NCBI RefSeq assembly: GCF_042649925.1
Contig: NZ_JBHSAF010000014.1
Location: forward strand, 434,001 to 498,000
Length of the DNA: 64,000 nt
From: Pseudaeromonas sharmana
GTDB taxonomy: Bacteria; Pseudomonadota; Gammaproteobacteria; Enterobacterales; Aeromonadaceae
Direction of reading: 5' to 3'
Numbering within the stretch: position 1 is the first letter of the stretch; every line of letters starts with the position of its first letter. Made by a program: the position numbers and the translations under genes. Positions 26,761 to 36,377 of the stretch are shown here, piece after piece. The notes beneath the pieces are model-generated. The model did not search any database and had not been told where the DNA came from. It was given only the letters and a program-made list of their open reading frames with translations.

Positions 26761-28836
26761 ATGCGTCGTAAACCATTCTCGCTGTTTGATCCCGTACTGT
26801 TTCGTCAGGCCGTATACCAGGCCTTCGTCAAGCTGGATCCCCGTGCCCAGTGGCGTAACCCTGTGATGTTTGTTGTCTGGCTTGGCAGCCTGTTGACTAC
26901 GATTGTCTGCCTGGTTCAAGCTATGACAGCAGCACCACAAAGCAACGATCCACTGTGGTTCACCGCCAGCATAGCGCTTTGGTTGTGGTTCACCGTGTTG
27001 TTTGCCAACTTCGCCGAAGCCTTGGCCGAGGGGCGCAGCAAGGCACAGGCAGCCAGCCTGCGCGGGCTGCAACAGACGGTATGGGCACGCAAGCTCACGC
27101 TCGCCAAGTACGGCGCGCCGGCACAACGCATCAATGCCGATCAGCTGCGCAAAGGCGATCTGGTGCAGGTCGAGGCCGGTGACACCATTCCCTGTGATGG
27201 CGAGGTGGTTGAAGGGGTCGCCTCGGTTGATGAAAGTGCCATTACCGGCGAATCTGCGCCCGTGATCCGCGAAGCGGGCGGCGACTTCAGCTCGGTCACG
27301 GGGGGTACGCGCATCCTCTCCGACTGGCTGGTGATCCGTGCCACTGTCAATCCCGGCGAAACCTTCCTGGACCGCATGATAGCCATGGTGGAAGGGGCAC
27401 AACGCCGCAAAACGCCGAACGAGATCGCACTGACGATCCTGTTGATCGCACTGACGCTGATCTTCGTGCTGGCAACGGCCACCCTGCTGCCATTCTCGCA
27501 GTTTGCCGTGTTGAGCAATCATGCCGGGACCCTGGTGTCATTGACCATACTGGTGGCGCTGCTGGTCTGCCTGATCCCGACCACCATAGGGGGCCTGCTG
27601 TCGGCTATCGGCGTAGCTGGCATGAGCCGCATGCTGGCGGCGAATGTCATCGCCACCTCGGGGCGTGCCGTTGAGGCCGCCGGGGATGTCGATGTACTGT
27701 TGCTGGACAAAACCGGGACCATAACCCTCGGCAACCGCCAGGCCAGCCGCTTTCTGCCGGTGGCCGGTGTCAGCGAACAACAGCTGGCCGATGCCGCCCA
27801 GCTGGCGTCCCTGGCCGACGAGACCCCCGAGGGACGCAGCATAGTGGTGCTGGCCAAGCTGCGCTTCAATCTGCGCGAACGCGACATTCACGCCCTCGGC
27901 GCGACCTTTGTCCCCTTCTCGGCTCAGAGCCGCATGAGTGGAGTCAATCTTGATGGTCGCCTGATCCGCAAAGGGGCCGCCGATGCCATCCGGCGCCATG
28001 TCGAGGCCAATGGCGGCGAATATCCGCGTCGCGCCCAGACACTGGTGGAACAGGTGGCCCGCGAAGGCGGCACGCCGCTGGTGGTCAGCGAAGGGAGCCG
28101 GGTACTGGGTGTGATAGCCCTGTCGGACATCGTCAAGGGCGGTATCAAGGAGCGCTTCGTGGAGTTGCGCCGCATGGGAATCAAGACGGTGATGGTCACC
28201 GGTGACAACCGTCTGACGGCAGCGGCTATCGCTGCCGAAGCGGGTGTCGATGACTTCCTCGCCGAAGCAACCCCGGAGACCAAGCTGGCGTTGATTCGCC
28301 AGTACCAGGGCGAAGGCCGCCTGGTGGCCATGACCGGCGATGGCACCAACGACGCACCGGCACTGGCCCAGGCCGATGTCGCCGTGGCGATGAACAGTGG
28401 CACCCAGGCGGCCAAGGAGGCTGGCAACATGGTGGATCTGGACTCCAATCCCACCAAGCTGATCGAAGTGGTCCACATCGGCAAGCAGATGCTGATGACC
28501 CGCGGTTCACTGACCACCTTCAGCATTGCCAACGACGTCGCCAAGTACTTTGCCATCATTCCAGCCGCCTTCGCCGCCACCTACCCGCAGCTTAACGCCT
28601 TGAACCTGATGCAACTGTCGAGCCCGCAATCGGCGATTCTGTCAGCGGTCATCTTCAACGCGCTGATCATCATAGCGCTGATCCCGCTGGCACTGCGCGG
28701 CGTGCACTACCGGCCGCTGCGCGCCGACAAGCTGCTGGGGCGCAACCTGCTGATCTACGGCGGTGGCGGCCTGATCATTCCCTTCATCGGCATCAAGATC
28801 ATCGACGTGCTGCTGACCGCCTGCGGTCTGGTTTAA
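26761..28836 (+). CDS. kdpB: Potassium-transporting ATPase ATP-binding subunit KdpB
   Basis: P-type ATPase subunit of 691 residues (E. coli 682). It shows the phosphorylation motif DKTGTITLGNRQ, the actuator loop ITGESAPVI (TGES), the nucleotide-binding KGA (LIRKGAADAI) and the hinge TGDGTNDAPALAQADVAVAMN. It hydrolyses ATP to drive K+ uptake through KdpA. It starts 11 bases after kdpA behind a gaggag RBS and is followed 9 bases later by kdpC. Confidence 0.99.
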   Translation: MRRKPFSLFDPVLFRQAVYQAFVKLDPRAQWRNPVMFVVWLGSLLTTIVCLVQAMTAAPQSNDPLWFTASIALWLWFTVLFANFAEALAEGRSKAQAASLRGLQQTVWARKLTLAKYGAPAQRINADQLRKGDLVQVEAGDTIPCDGEVVEGVASVDESAITGESAPVIREAGGDFSSVTGGTRILSDWLVIRATVNPGETFLDRMIAMVEGAQRRKTPNEIALTILLIALTLIFVLATATLLPFSQFAVLSNHAGTLVSLTILVALLVCLIPTTIGGLLSAIGVAGMSRMLAANVIATSGRAVEAAGDVDVLLLDKTGTITLGNRQASRFLPVAGVSEQQLADAAQLASLADETPEGRSIVVLAKLRFNLRERDIHALGATFVPFSAQSRMSGVNLDGRLIRKGAADAIRRHVEANGGEYPRRAQTLVEQVAREGGTPLVVSEGSRVLGVIALSDIVKGGIKERFVELRRMGIKTVMVTGDNRLTAAAIAAEAGVDDFLAEATPETKLALIRQYQGEGRLVAMTGDGTNDAPALAQADVAVAMNSGTQAAKEAGNMVDLDSNPTKLIEVVHIGKQMLMTRGSLTTFSIANDVAKYFAIIPAAFAATYPQLNALNLMQLSSPQSAILSAVIFNALIIIALIPLALRGVHYRPLRADKLLGRNLLIYGGGGLIIPFIGIKIIDVLLTACGLV

Positions 28837-28845
28837 GGAGACATC

Positions 28846-29430
28846 ATGTTCATTCTGTTGAAAAACGCCTTGCGACTGACGCTGTTGTTGAGTCTGATCA
28901 CCGGTCTGGCCTATCCCCTGTTATCAACCTGGCTGGCGCAGACACTGTTTCCAGCCCAGGCCAACGGCAGCCTGCTGACACGCGATGGTCACAGCGTCGG
29001 CTCGGCGCTCATCGGCCAACCCTTTGCGCGGCAAGATTATTTCTGGAGTCGTCCTTCGGCAGTCGGCTATAGTGCGCTCGCTTCCGGTGGCAGCAACCTG
29101 GGACCGCTCAATCCGCAACTGACACAGAATATCGAGGCGCAACTGCAAACGTGGCCACAGCAGCCTGCTAGCTTGCGCGTACCGGTCGATCTGGTCACGA
29201 CGTCGGCCAGTGGATTGGATCCCCACCTGAGCCCGGCCGCCGTGCTGTTTCAGGTGCCTCGCGTTGCGGCCGCCCGGCATCTGGCGCCAGATCAGCTCAA
29301 TGACCTGATCCGGGCCGCAATTGAGCGTCCTGCCCTCGGCTTCCTCGGTAGCCCTGTGGTAAACGTATTGCAGTTGAATATGGCGCTCGACCGGCTAGAC
29401 GCCACCCCAGCCCCGACGGAGACACCATGA
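28846..29430 (+). CDS. kdpC: Potassium-transporting ATPase subunit KdpC
   Basis: Single-pass inner-membrane subunit of 194 residues. The N-terminal anchor is LTLLLSLITGLAYPLLSTWLAQTLFPAQANGSL. The periplasmic part has the family marks GSALIGQPFARQDYFWSRPSA, GLDPHLSPAAVLFQVPRVA and PVVNVLQLNMALD. KdpC stabilises the ATPase and supports nucleotide binding by KdpB. Its stop overlaps the kdpD start by four bases (ATGA), so KdpD production is likely coupled to it. Confidence 0.98.
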   Translation: MFILLKNALRLTLLLSLITGLAYPLLSTWLAQTLFPAQANGSLLTRDGHSVGSALIGQPFARQDYFWSRPSAVGYSALASGGSNLGPLNPQLTQNIEAQLQTWPQQPASLRVPVDLVTTSASGLDPHLSPAAVLFQVPRVAAARHLAPDQLNDLIRAAIERPALGFLGSPVVNVLQLNMALDRLDATPAPTETP

Positions 29431-32123
29431 CCTACGACGACGAACGCCGCCCGGATCCGGACACGCTGCTGGCCCAGACCCGATTGCGAGGCAAACTGAA
29501 GATCTTCTTCGGTGCCAATGCCGGAGTCGGCAAGACCTACGCCATGCTGCAGGAGGCGCAGCGTCTGCGGGCACAGGGGCTGGATGTGCTGGTCGGTATC
29601 GTCGAAACCCATGGCCGCAGCGAAACAGCTGCGTTGCTGGATGGCCTCACCGTGCAGCCCATGCGTCATCACTTCTATCGCGGACGCCGATTGGCGGAGT
29701 TCGATCTGGATGGCGTGCTCGCACGCCACCCGGCCGTGGTACTGGTGGATGAACTGGCCCACAGCAACGTCACCGGTTCGCGCCACCCCAAACGCTGGCA
29801 GGATGTGGAGGAGCTGCTGGATGCGGGTATGGATGTCTTCACAACCATCAATGTCCAGCATCTGGAGAGCCTGAACGACATCGTCGGCGGCATCACCGGC
29901 ATCCGGGTGCGAGAGACGGTGCCCGATCGGCTGTTTGATGCGGCCGATGAAATCATCCTCGTCGATCTGCCACCGGACGATCTGCGCCAACGCCTTAAGG
30001 AGGGCAAGGTCTATCTGGCCGGGCAGGCGGAACGAGCCATCGAGCACTTCTTCCGCAAAGGCAACTTGATGGCGCTGCGCGAACTGGCGCTGCGCCGTAC
30101 CGCCGAGCGCGTGGACGATCAGATGCGCGCCTACCGGCATGGGGCCGATATCGAGCGGGTCTGGCATACCCATGATGCACTGCTGGTCTGTCTCGGACCG
30201 CAGGATGGCAGCGACAAGGTCGTGCGCACCGCGGCACGGCTGGCGGCGCGACTCGGCAGTCCCTGGCATGCCGTCTATGTCGAGACACCACGCCTGCACC
30301 GGCTGCCGGAACAGCAACGGCGCAACATACTGCAAACCCTGAAGCTGGCTGAAGATCTTGGTGCCACCACGGCCACACTGGCCGCCCAGGAGGAGGCTCA
30401 GGCCATCCTCGATTACGCCCGTGAGCACAACCTGGGCAAGATCATCATTGGCCGGCGCCGACGCGACCGCTTCAGCTGGCGCGGCCGCCGCTTTGTCGAT
30501 CGTCTGGGTGAGTTGGGGCCGGATCTGGATTTATTGGTAGTGGCCGTGGACACCCCGGCTACCCCGCAGCAGGAGCGAACGCTGCCGCCGGATCTGCGCA
30601 GCTTTGCCGAGCGCTGGCAGGTGCAGATCCGTGGCTGTCTGGCGACCCTTGGGCTGGGCGCCCTGCTGACACTGTTTGCCAGCCTGCTGATGCCGTATCT
30701 GGATCCGGTCAACCTGGTGATGATCTTCCTCCTGGGCGTGGTGCTGATCGCGCTGCGCTATGGACGGGGACCGGCGATCCTGGCCGCCATCTGTTATGTC
30801 GGCCTGTTCGACTTCTTCTTCATCGACCCGCACCTGTCGTTTGCCGTCAGTGACATGCAGTACCTGCTAACGTTCTCGGTGATGTTGGCCGTGGGTCTGC
30901 TGATCGGCCAGCTGACGGCCGGTGTACGCTATCAGGCACGCATCGCCCACTACCGCGAGCAACGCTCGCGACAACTGTTCGAACTGGCCAAGGCGTTGAG
31001 CGGAGCGGTCAGCCGCAACGAGATTGCCGGCATCAGCGGCGAATTCATCAGCCGTAGCTTTCATGCCCGCAGCCAGTTGCTACTGCCCGAGGCCGACGGC
31101 GAACTGCAACCGGCCTGTCAGCATGCGGATGCCTGCGCGGTGGATCAGGACGTCGCCAAATGGTGTCTGGATCATGCCAGTGCCGCCGGGCTCGCTACCG
31201 ATACCCTGCCCGCCTTGCCTCAACGGCTGATACCACTGACGACCGCCACCCGGCACTTCGGTGTGCTGGCCGTTGAACCGCGTCATCAGCGATTGTTGAT
31301 GATCCCTGAACAGTTGCGGCTGCTGGATCTCTATACCGTATTGATCGCCATTGCGCTGGAGCGTCATGCTCTGGCCCAGGCCGCTGAGCGTCAGCAATTG
31401 CAAATCGAGTCAGAACGGCTGCGTAACTCGCTGTTGGCGGCACTCTCCCATGACTTGCGTACACCGCTGACCGTGCTGTTTGGCCAGGCAGAGATCCTGA
31501 CCTTGGAACTGGGGCTGGAGCAGTCACCCCATGCGCTACAGGCCTCGGCCATGCGCCAGCAAGTGCTTAATACCACCCGCCTGGTCAACAACCTGCTGGA
31601 TATGGCCCGCCTGCAATCCGGCGGTCTGGCGCTACGCCGCGAATGGCAATCGCTGCCCGAGCTGTTGGGCAGCGCATTGCGCGAACTGGAGATCCCGCTA
31701 CAAGGCTGCGTTACTCGCCACGACATCCCCGCCTCATTTCCGCTGTTGTATGCCGATGGCGCCATGCTCGAGCGCGTACTGGTCAACCTGCTGGAAAATG
31801 CGGCCAAATATGCCGGTCCCCACGCCAGCATCACGCTGACGGCGCGCCATCTGGAAAACCAGCTCGAAATGTGTGTGCTGGATAATGGGCCTGGTCTGCC
31901 ACCGGGGCAGGAACAGGCCATCTTCGACAAATTTTCCCGTGGTAACCGCGAGTCGGTGATCCCCGGTGTCGGCTTGGGACTGGCCATCTGTCGGGCTATC
32001 ATTGAAGCCCATGGTGGTCAGATCAGCGGCAGCAATCGCCCCGAAGGCGGCGCCCGCTTTTGCTTTACCCTGCCTTATCAGGCCCCCCCGCCACTGTGGG
32101 ATGACGTTGTGGAGGAGATGTGA
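29427..32123 (+). CDS. kdpD: Osmosensitive K+ channel histidine kinase KdpD
   Basis: Sensor kinase of 898 residues (E. coli 894). The N-terminal KdpD domain has the Walker A loop GANAGVGKTYAML and DELAHSNVTGSRHPKRWQDV. A universal-stress-like domain covers about 245-370. Four membrane segments (DUF4118) lie around 400-500. A GAF-like region is followed by the kinase core with H box ALSHDLRTPLTV, N box NLLENAAKY, and GVGLGLAICRAIIEAHGG. It phosphorylates KdpE when potassium is low or ionic strength rises. The kdpE GTG start overlaps its stop. Confidence 0.98.
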   Translation: MTYDDERRPDPDTLLAQTRLRGKLKIFFGANAGVGKTYAMLQEAQRLRAQGLDVLVGIVETHGRSETAALLDGLTVQPMRHHFYRGRRLAEFDLDGVLARHPAVVLVDELAHSNVTGSRHPKRWQDVEELLDAGMDVFTTINVQHLESLNDIVGGITGIRVRETVPDRLFDAADEIILVDLPPDDLRQRLKEGKVYLAGQAERAIEHFFRKGNLMALRELALRRTAERVDDQMRAYRHGADIERVWHTHDALLVCLGPQDGSDKVVRTAARLAARLGSPWHAVYVETPRLHRLPEQQRRNILQTLKLAEDLGATTATLAAQEEAQAILDYAREHNLGKIIIGRRRRDRFSWRGRRFVDRLGELGPDLDLLVVAVDTPATPQQERTLPPDLRSFAERWQVQIRGCLATLGLGALLTLFASLLMPYLDPVNLVMIFLLGVVLIALRYGRGPAILAAICYVGLFDFFFIDPHLSFAVSDMQYLLTFSVMLAVGLLIGQLTAGVRYQARIAHYREQRSRQLFELAKALSGAVSRNEIAGISGEFISRSFHARSQLLLPEADGELQPACQHADACAVDQDVAKWCLDHASAAGLATDTLPALPQRLIPLTTATRHFGVLAVEPRHQRLLMIPEQLRLLDLYTVLIAIALERHALAQAAERQQLQIESERLRNSLLAALSHDLRTPLTVLFGQAEILTLELGLEQSPHALQASAMRQQVLNTTRLVNNLLDMARLQSGGLALRREWQSLPELLGSALRELEIPLQGCVTRHDIPASFPLLYADGAMLERVLVNLLENAAKYAGPHASITLTARHLENQLEMCVLDNGPGLPPGQEQAIFDKFSRGNRESVIPGVGLGLAICRAIIEAHGGQISGSNRPEGGARFCFTLPYQAPPPLWDDVVEEM

Positions 32124-32809
32124 CAACCGCTACCCTGTTGATTGTTGAGGATGAAGACGCCATTCGGCGTTATGTGCGCAGCGCGCTGGAAGCCGAGGGC
32201 TTTCGCGTCTACGAAGCCGATGGACAACAGCGAGGCCTGCTCGAGGCGGCGACGCGCAAGCCAGACATGCTGGTGCTGGATCTGGGCTTGCCGGATGGCG
32301 ATGGCGTCACGCTGATCCGCGAATTGCGCCAATGGTCGGCCATGCCGATCCTGGTGCTCTCGGCGCGCAGTGACGAGACCGACAAGATCGCGGCACTGGA
32401 TGCCGGTGCCGATGATTATCTGATCAAGCCGTTCGGTATCGGTGAACTGCTGGCGCGGATCCGCGCGGCACTGCGCCGCACTCAGGCAGGCGGACCAACC
32501 GCCGGCGATGCACAACTGCACTTTGGCGACATTCGTGTCGACCGGGCACTACGCCGCATCTGGCGGCATGAGGAAGAGCTGCATTTAACCCCTATCGAAT
32601 ACCGCCTGCTCAACGAACTGCTGGCCAATCCAGACAAGGTGTTGACCCAGCGCCACTTGCTGCTGGCCGTGTGGGGGCCCAATGCGGTTGAGCACAACCA
32701 TTATCTGCGCATCTATATGGGCCATCTGCGCCAGAAGCTTGAAGCCGATCCGGCACGGCCGCGCCATCTGCTGACCGAAGCGGGCATCGGTTACCGTTTT
32801 GTCATCTGA
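32120..32809 (+). CDS. kdpE: Response regulator KdpE
   Basis: OmpR-family regulator of 229 residues. The receiver has acidic pocket VEDED, phosphoacceptor Asp in LVLDLGLPDGDG, and KPF. The winged-helix output domain ends HLLLAVWGPNAVEHNHYLRIYMGHLRQKLE. It starts with GTG (ggagatGTGaca) overlapping the kdpD stop by four bases; no ATG gives a full receiver domain. It would bind the T-rich box upstream of kdpF. It is the last gene before a terminator. Confidence 0.97.
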   Translation: MTTATLLIVEDEDAIRRYVRSALEAEGFRVYEADGQQRGLLEAATRKPDMLVLDLGLPDGDGVTLIRELRQWSAMPILVLSARSDETDKIAALDAGADDYLIKPFGIGELLARIRAALRRTQAGGPTAGDAQLHFGDIRVDRALRRIWRHEEELHLTPIEYRLLNELLANPDKVLTQRHLLLAVWGPNAVEHNHYLRIYMGHLRQKLEADPARPRHLLTEAGIGYRFVI

Positions 32810-32886
32810 TAGCGCAAGTACTGTCATGTCATTGACACAGGAACCGCGCATCATGCCCGCGTTAACCCTGAAACTTCATTTGCCTT

Positions 32887-32910
32887 CCCCGCCTGCGCGG
32901 GGATTTTTTT
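32887..32910 (+). terminator. Rho-independent terminator of the kdp operon
   Basis: A 6-bp GC stem (CCCCGC / GCGGGG, four-base loop) is followed by A and seven T residues, 78 bases after the kdpE stop. Confidence 0.88.
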
Positions 32911-32940
32911 ATGCGGCACCGCCGGTAGGTGACAACTGGC

Positions 32941-32971
32941 TTGACCTTGCCATGATGTCAAGGTTCACACT
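32941..32971 (+). promoter_or_regulatory. CueR-type copper-responsive promoter
   Basis: A -35 box TTGACC (32941) is followed by a dyad ACCTT-N11-AAGGT (32944-32964) and a -10-like CACACT about 19 bases from the -35. Overlong spacing with a dyad between the boxes is the hallmark of MerR-family promoters, and ACCTT...AAGGT matches the E. coli copA CueR site. It lies 36 bases upstream of the copper chaperone gene. No cueR gene is in the window. Confidence 0.82.
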
Positions 32972-33006
32972 GCGATCATCATCTGTCACCACCTGAGGAG
33001 CACATC

Positions 33007-33213
33007 ATGTATCAACTGCAGGTTTCCGGCATGCATTGTGGCCATTGTATCAGCGCCATCACCCAGGGCGTCGCCCGGCTCGATCCGCTGGCCCAGGTCA
33101 AGATTGATCTGCCCAATGGCCAAGTCCGCATCCAAAGTCAGCTACCGCTGCAACAATTGAGCACCTTGATCACCGATCTGGGCTTCGAGGTGATCAGCCA
33201 GGCCGAGGTGTGA
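33007..33213 (+). CDS. copZ: Copper chaperone CopZ-like HMA protein
   Basis: Single heavy-metal-associated domain of 68 residues with the metal motif MHCGHC near residue 10 and the ferredoxin-like HMA pattern (YQLQVSGMHCGHCISAI, VKIDLPNGQVRI, LITDLGFEV). Such proteins carry Cu(I) to CopA. The strong RBS (tgaggag) precedes the ATG, and the copA start follows just after its stop, so chaperone and pump are co-expressed from the CueR-type promoter. Metal specificity is inferred from context. Confidence 0.92.
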   Translation: MYQLQVSGMHCGHCISAITQGVARLDPLAQVKIDLPNGQVRIQSQLPLQQLSTLITDLGFEVISQAEV

Positions 33214-33215
33214 GC

Positions 33216-35576
33216 ATGGCCAACAACCTTGAACTCCAATTGCCGATCCAGGGCATGAGCTGCGCCAGCTGCGTCAGCCGTCTGGAACGGCTGCTGGCAC
33301 GCCAGCCTGGGGTGGTGCAGGTCTCCGTCAACCTGGCAAGCGAACAGGCCCAACTGCAACTGACCCCCGGAACCACCCTGCGCGCACTGATCAGTGCCGT
33401 CGAACAGGCCGGTTTTCAGGTTCCGACCCAAACATGGCAGCTTGATATTGGCGGCATGAGCTGCGCCGGTTGTGCCAGCCGCATCGAGCGCCTGCTGGCA
33501 AAACAGAGCAGTGTCATTGACGCCAGCGTCAATCTGGCAACCGAGCAGGCGCACATCACGGCGCTTGCTACCCTGCCGGCGACACAGCTGACCCACCTGA
33601 TCGAGCAGGCCGGTTTTCAGGCCAGGCTGCAGGCTCAATCCCCGGCGCCACACGCTGGGGACTCACCGTCCTTCTGGCCCTGGCTAATCGGGGTGACGCT
33701 GACCCTGCCGCTGCTGCTCCCCATGCTGCTGGCCCCCTTCGGTATTGATTGGACATTACCGGTTGCGCTGCAGTTTTTGCTGGCGACGCCGGTGCAGTTC
33801 TGGCTCGGCGCCCGTTTCTACCGTGCCGGTTGGCTTGCGCTGCGCGCCGGCGGCGGCAACATGGATCTGCTGGTTGCCATTGGAACTTCGGCCGCGTATG
33901 GCCTCTCCGTGTATCTGGCTGTCACCGCCGGCCAGCACCATGCCAGCCCGCACCTCTATTTTGAAACCTCGGCGGTAGTCATCACGCTGGTTCGGCTGGG
34001 CAAATGGCTCGAGGCCCGCGCCCGCCAGCAGACCAGCAGTGCCATTCGCGCATTGCAGGCGTTGCAACCTGAGGTTGCCTGCGTCATGCGCGCTGGCCGT
34101 GAGCAGACATTACCCCTCAGCGCCCTGGTCATCGGCGACCGGGTACGGGTTCGCGCCGGCGAGCGGATCCCGGTAGATGGTGTGGTTGTAGAGGGGATCA
34201 GCGAGGTGGATGAGTCGCTGCTGACCGGCGAAAGCCTGCCCGTCACCAAGCAAGGGGGCGATAGGGTTACCGGGGGCGCCATTAATCAGCATGGCACCCT
34301 GATTATCGAGACACAGGCATTGGGTGCCGAGAGCCGTCTGGCACGGATTGTGCGCCTGGTTCAGGCAGCACAAGGCGCCAAGGCGCCAGTACAACGGCTT
34401 GCCGATCGCGTCAGCGCCCTGTTCGTGCCCGTGGTGCTGGTGATTGCTGCCGGCACCCTGCTGGGATGGGGAGTGACCAGTCACGACTGGCAAAGCGCGG
34501 TACTGCATGCCGTCGCCGTGCTGGTCATCGCCTGCCCTTGTGCGCTGGGTCTGGCCACGCCAGCGGCCATCATGGTTGGCACCGGTCTGGCCGCGCGCCA
34601 TGGCATTCTGATCAAGGACGCCGAGGCGCTGGAGCTGGCCCAAGGCATTACGCTGGTGGCGTTCGACAAAACCGGAACGCTGACACTGGGGCAACCGACA
34701 GTGCAACAGATCAGCGCGCAGGGTACAGATTCCGCGGCCGTACTGGCACTGGCGGCGGCGTTACAGCGCGGCAGCCAGCACCCGCTGGCCAAGGCCATCT
34801 TGCACGCCGCAGGGTCCGACCTTGCGCCGGCAAGTGACGTGCAGACCCTGCCTGGGCTGGGGGTTTCCGGGTGGATCGCGGGGCACTGCTATTTGCTGGG
34901 CAGCCGCCGGCTGATGACCGAAGCCGGCATTGACTGCAGCCCCTTGGCCGCGGCCGAGGCCCAGGCGCAGCAACAGGGTTACAGCGTCGCCTGGCTGGCG
35001 GTAAAAGGCAGCACCAGGGTACTGGGCATGCTGAGTTTTGGCGATGCGCTCCGCCCGCAAGCGGCCGCAGCGATTGCGACACTGCATCGGATGGGCGTTC
35101 GCTGCCTGATGCTCAGTGGTGACAACCAGGCGGCGGCCGACCACATCGGCCAGCAGTTAGGCCTGGATCGGGTCATGGCAGAGATCTTGCCGGAACAAAA
35201 GGCCGCTGTCATCGGCGAACTGCGACAAGGGGGCGAGCGTGTTGCCATGGTGGGTGATGGCATCAACGATGCGCCCGCCCTCGCCGCTGCCGATGTCGGC
35301 ATCGCCATGGGACAAGGCACCGACGTCGCCATGCAGGCAGCGGCCATCACGCTGATGCGCAGCGATCCGGTGATGGTCGCGCAGGCGATCTCGCTATCGC
35401 GCGCCACCTGGCGCAAGATTCGCCAGAACCTGTTCTGGGCACTGATCTTCAACGCGCTCGGCATTCCGCTCGCGGCACTGGGCTGGCTCAGTCCGATGCT
35501 GGCCGGTGCCGCCATGGCCTTCTCCAGTGTCAGTGTGATCGTGAACGCACTCTGGCTGCGACGCTGGCAGCCGTGA
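33216..35576 (+). CDS. copA: Copper-exporting P1B-type ATPase CopA
   Basis: Heavy-metal ATPase of 786 residues with two N-terminal HMA domains (GMSCASC with C16/C19, GMSCAGC with C83/C86). Eight membrane helices, the Cu(I)-channel motif CPC (VIACPCALGLATPA), the TGES loop, phosphorylation motif DKTGTLT, the HP dipeptide in GSQHPLA, and GDGINDAPAL are all visible. CPC plus GMxCxxC indicates Cu(I) or Ag(I) efflux from the cytoplasm. The ATG at 33216 is preferred because gagg lies at proper distance; a GTG at 33210 is an alternative. Confidence 0.96.
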   Translation: MANNLELQLPIQGMSCASCVSRLERLLARQPGVVQVSVNLASEQAQLQLTPGTTLRALISAVEQAGFQVPTQTWQLDIGGMSCAGCASRIERLLAKQSSVIDASVNLATEQAHITALATLPATQLTHLIEQAGFQARLQAQSPAPHAGDSPSFWPWLIGVTLTLPLLLPMLLAPFGIDWTLPVALQFLLATPVQFWLGARFYRAGWLALRAGGGNMDLLVAIGTSAAYGLSVYLAVTAGQHHASPHLYFETSAVVITLVRLGKWLEARARQQTSSAIRALQALQPEVACVMRAGREQTLPLSALVIGDRVRVRAGERIPVDGVVVEGISEVDESLLTGESLPVTKQGGDRVTGGAINQHGTLIIETQALGAESRLARIVRLVQAAQGAKAPVQRLADRVSALFVPVVLVIAAGTLLGWGVTSHDWQSAVLHAVAVLVIACPCALGLATPAAIMVGTGLAARHGILIKDAEALELAQGITLVAFDKTGTLTLGQPTVQQISAQGTDSAAVLALAAALQRGSQHPLAKAILHAAGSDLAPASDVQTLPGLGVSGWIAGHCYLLGSRRLMTEAGIDCSPLAAAEAQAQQQGYSVAWLAVKGSTRVLGMLSFGDALRPQAAAAIATLHRMGVRCLMLSGDNQAAADHIGQQLGLDRVMAEILPEQKAAVIGELRQGGERVAMVGDGINDAPALAAADVGIAMGQGTDVAMQAAAITLMRSDPVMVAQAISLSRATWRKIRQNLFWALIFNALGIPLAALGWLSPMLAGAAMAFSSVSVIVNALWLRRWQP

Positions 35577-35694
35577 AAACGTTACATACGTTAGCCAGCT
35601 CTTGTTCTCGCGTTTTAACAACTGGTCAGGCTTGTCGGCAGGTAGGGAACACTGGCTAAGATGGGTCTCACTGCATGACAAGGAAGTCAGGGTA

Positions 35695-36354
35695 ATGCTG
35701 TCAACATCCCACAACGGGCAGCTCAATCGCTACCTGGAACAGGCGCTGCAACCGCAGTTACAGGCCCATGGATTCCAGTTGCAGGGTCGCCTGTTTCGAC
35801 GCCATACCCCCCTCGTCATCCAGGTGGTCGAAGCCAGGCTACTTCGGGATGACAGTCGGCAAGATGCTCAGTTCACCCTGGAAGTCGGCCTCTGTTTTCC
35901 ATCCTTGCTGGCCGCGCTGGCCCGACTGGACGCCTTCGCTCACCTGGCACGCCATGTGGTCAAGCCCACCATCCAGTCCTGCGCCCTGCGCCGTCGACTA
36001 GGCGAGTTTGACACGCCCGCCCGCGACAGCTGGTGGCCGCTGGCCGAGGTCCCCGCGGCGCAGAACCACGCCCTATTGACCTTGCTGGTCGACCAGGCCC
36101 TGCCCTGGCTGGAAAGTGCCGGCACCTTGCAGGCGCTGGCGCAGGGGCAATACCTGGATGATGGCCTGACCGCGCGGCTAATGCAGGCCCTGGCCTGCCT
36201 GCAGCTCGGCCAGGATAACCGCGCGCTGGAGACCTGCCTCAATCATGCCGATGGTCGCTATCCGGACAATTTGGGCATGGCCCGCCGCTGGGCAGCCGAG
36301 CTCTATAACCAGTTGGCGGCCGCGTTGCAGCCGCCCCCACCTTGTCCCGTGTAA
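35695..36354 (+). CDS. Hypothetical protein, DUF4304-like
   Basis: Soluble protein of 219 residues. The N-terminal stretch (LEQALQPQLQAHGFQLQGRLFRRHTPLVIQVVEAR) followed by a QFTLEVGLCFPSL strand recalls DUF4304 proteins. The C-terminal third is helical with repeat-like character (ALACLQLGQDNRALETCLNHADGRYPDN). Function is unknown. The ATG at 35695 has an aaggaag sequence upstream; a longer frame starting at 35602 lacks one. It lies 118 bases after copA on the same strand with no terminator between, but nothing ties it to copper. Confidence 0.6.
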   Translation: MLSTSHNGQLNRYLEQALQPQLQAHGFQLQGRLFRRHTPLVIQVVEARLLRDDSRQDAQFTLEVGLCFPSLLAALARLDAFAHLARHVVKPTIQSCALRRRLGEFDTPARDSWWPLAEVPAAQNHALLTLLVDQALPWLESAGTLQALAQGQYLDDGLTARLMQALACLQLGQDNRALETCLNHADGRYPDNLGMARRWAAELYNQLAAALQPPPPCPV

Positions 36355-36377
36355 TTGCCACCTGTTTGGAGTTGAGA

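Noticed and set aside
27538..28476. A 312-codon open frame antisense to kdpB
   Set aside because: It covers the core P-type ATPase motifs on the other strand and has no independent support.
29292..30428. A 378-codon open frame antisense to kdpC/kdpD
   Set aside because: Same reason: a shadow of GC-biased coding sequence over well-identified genes.
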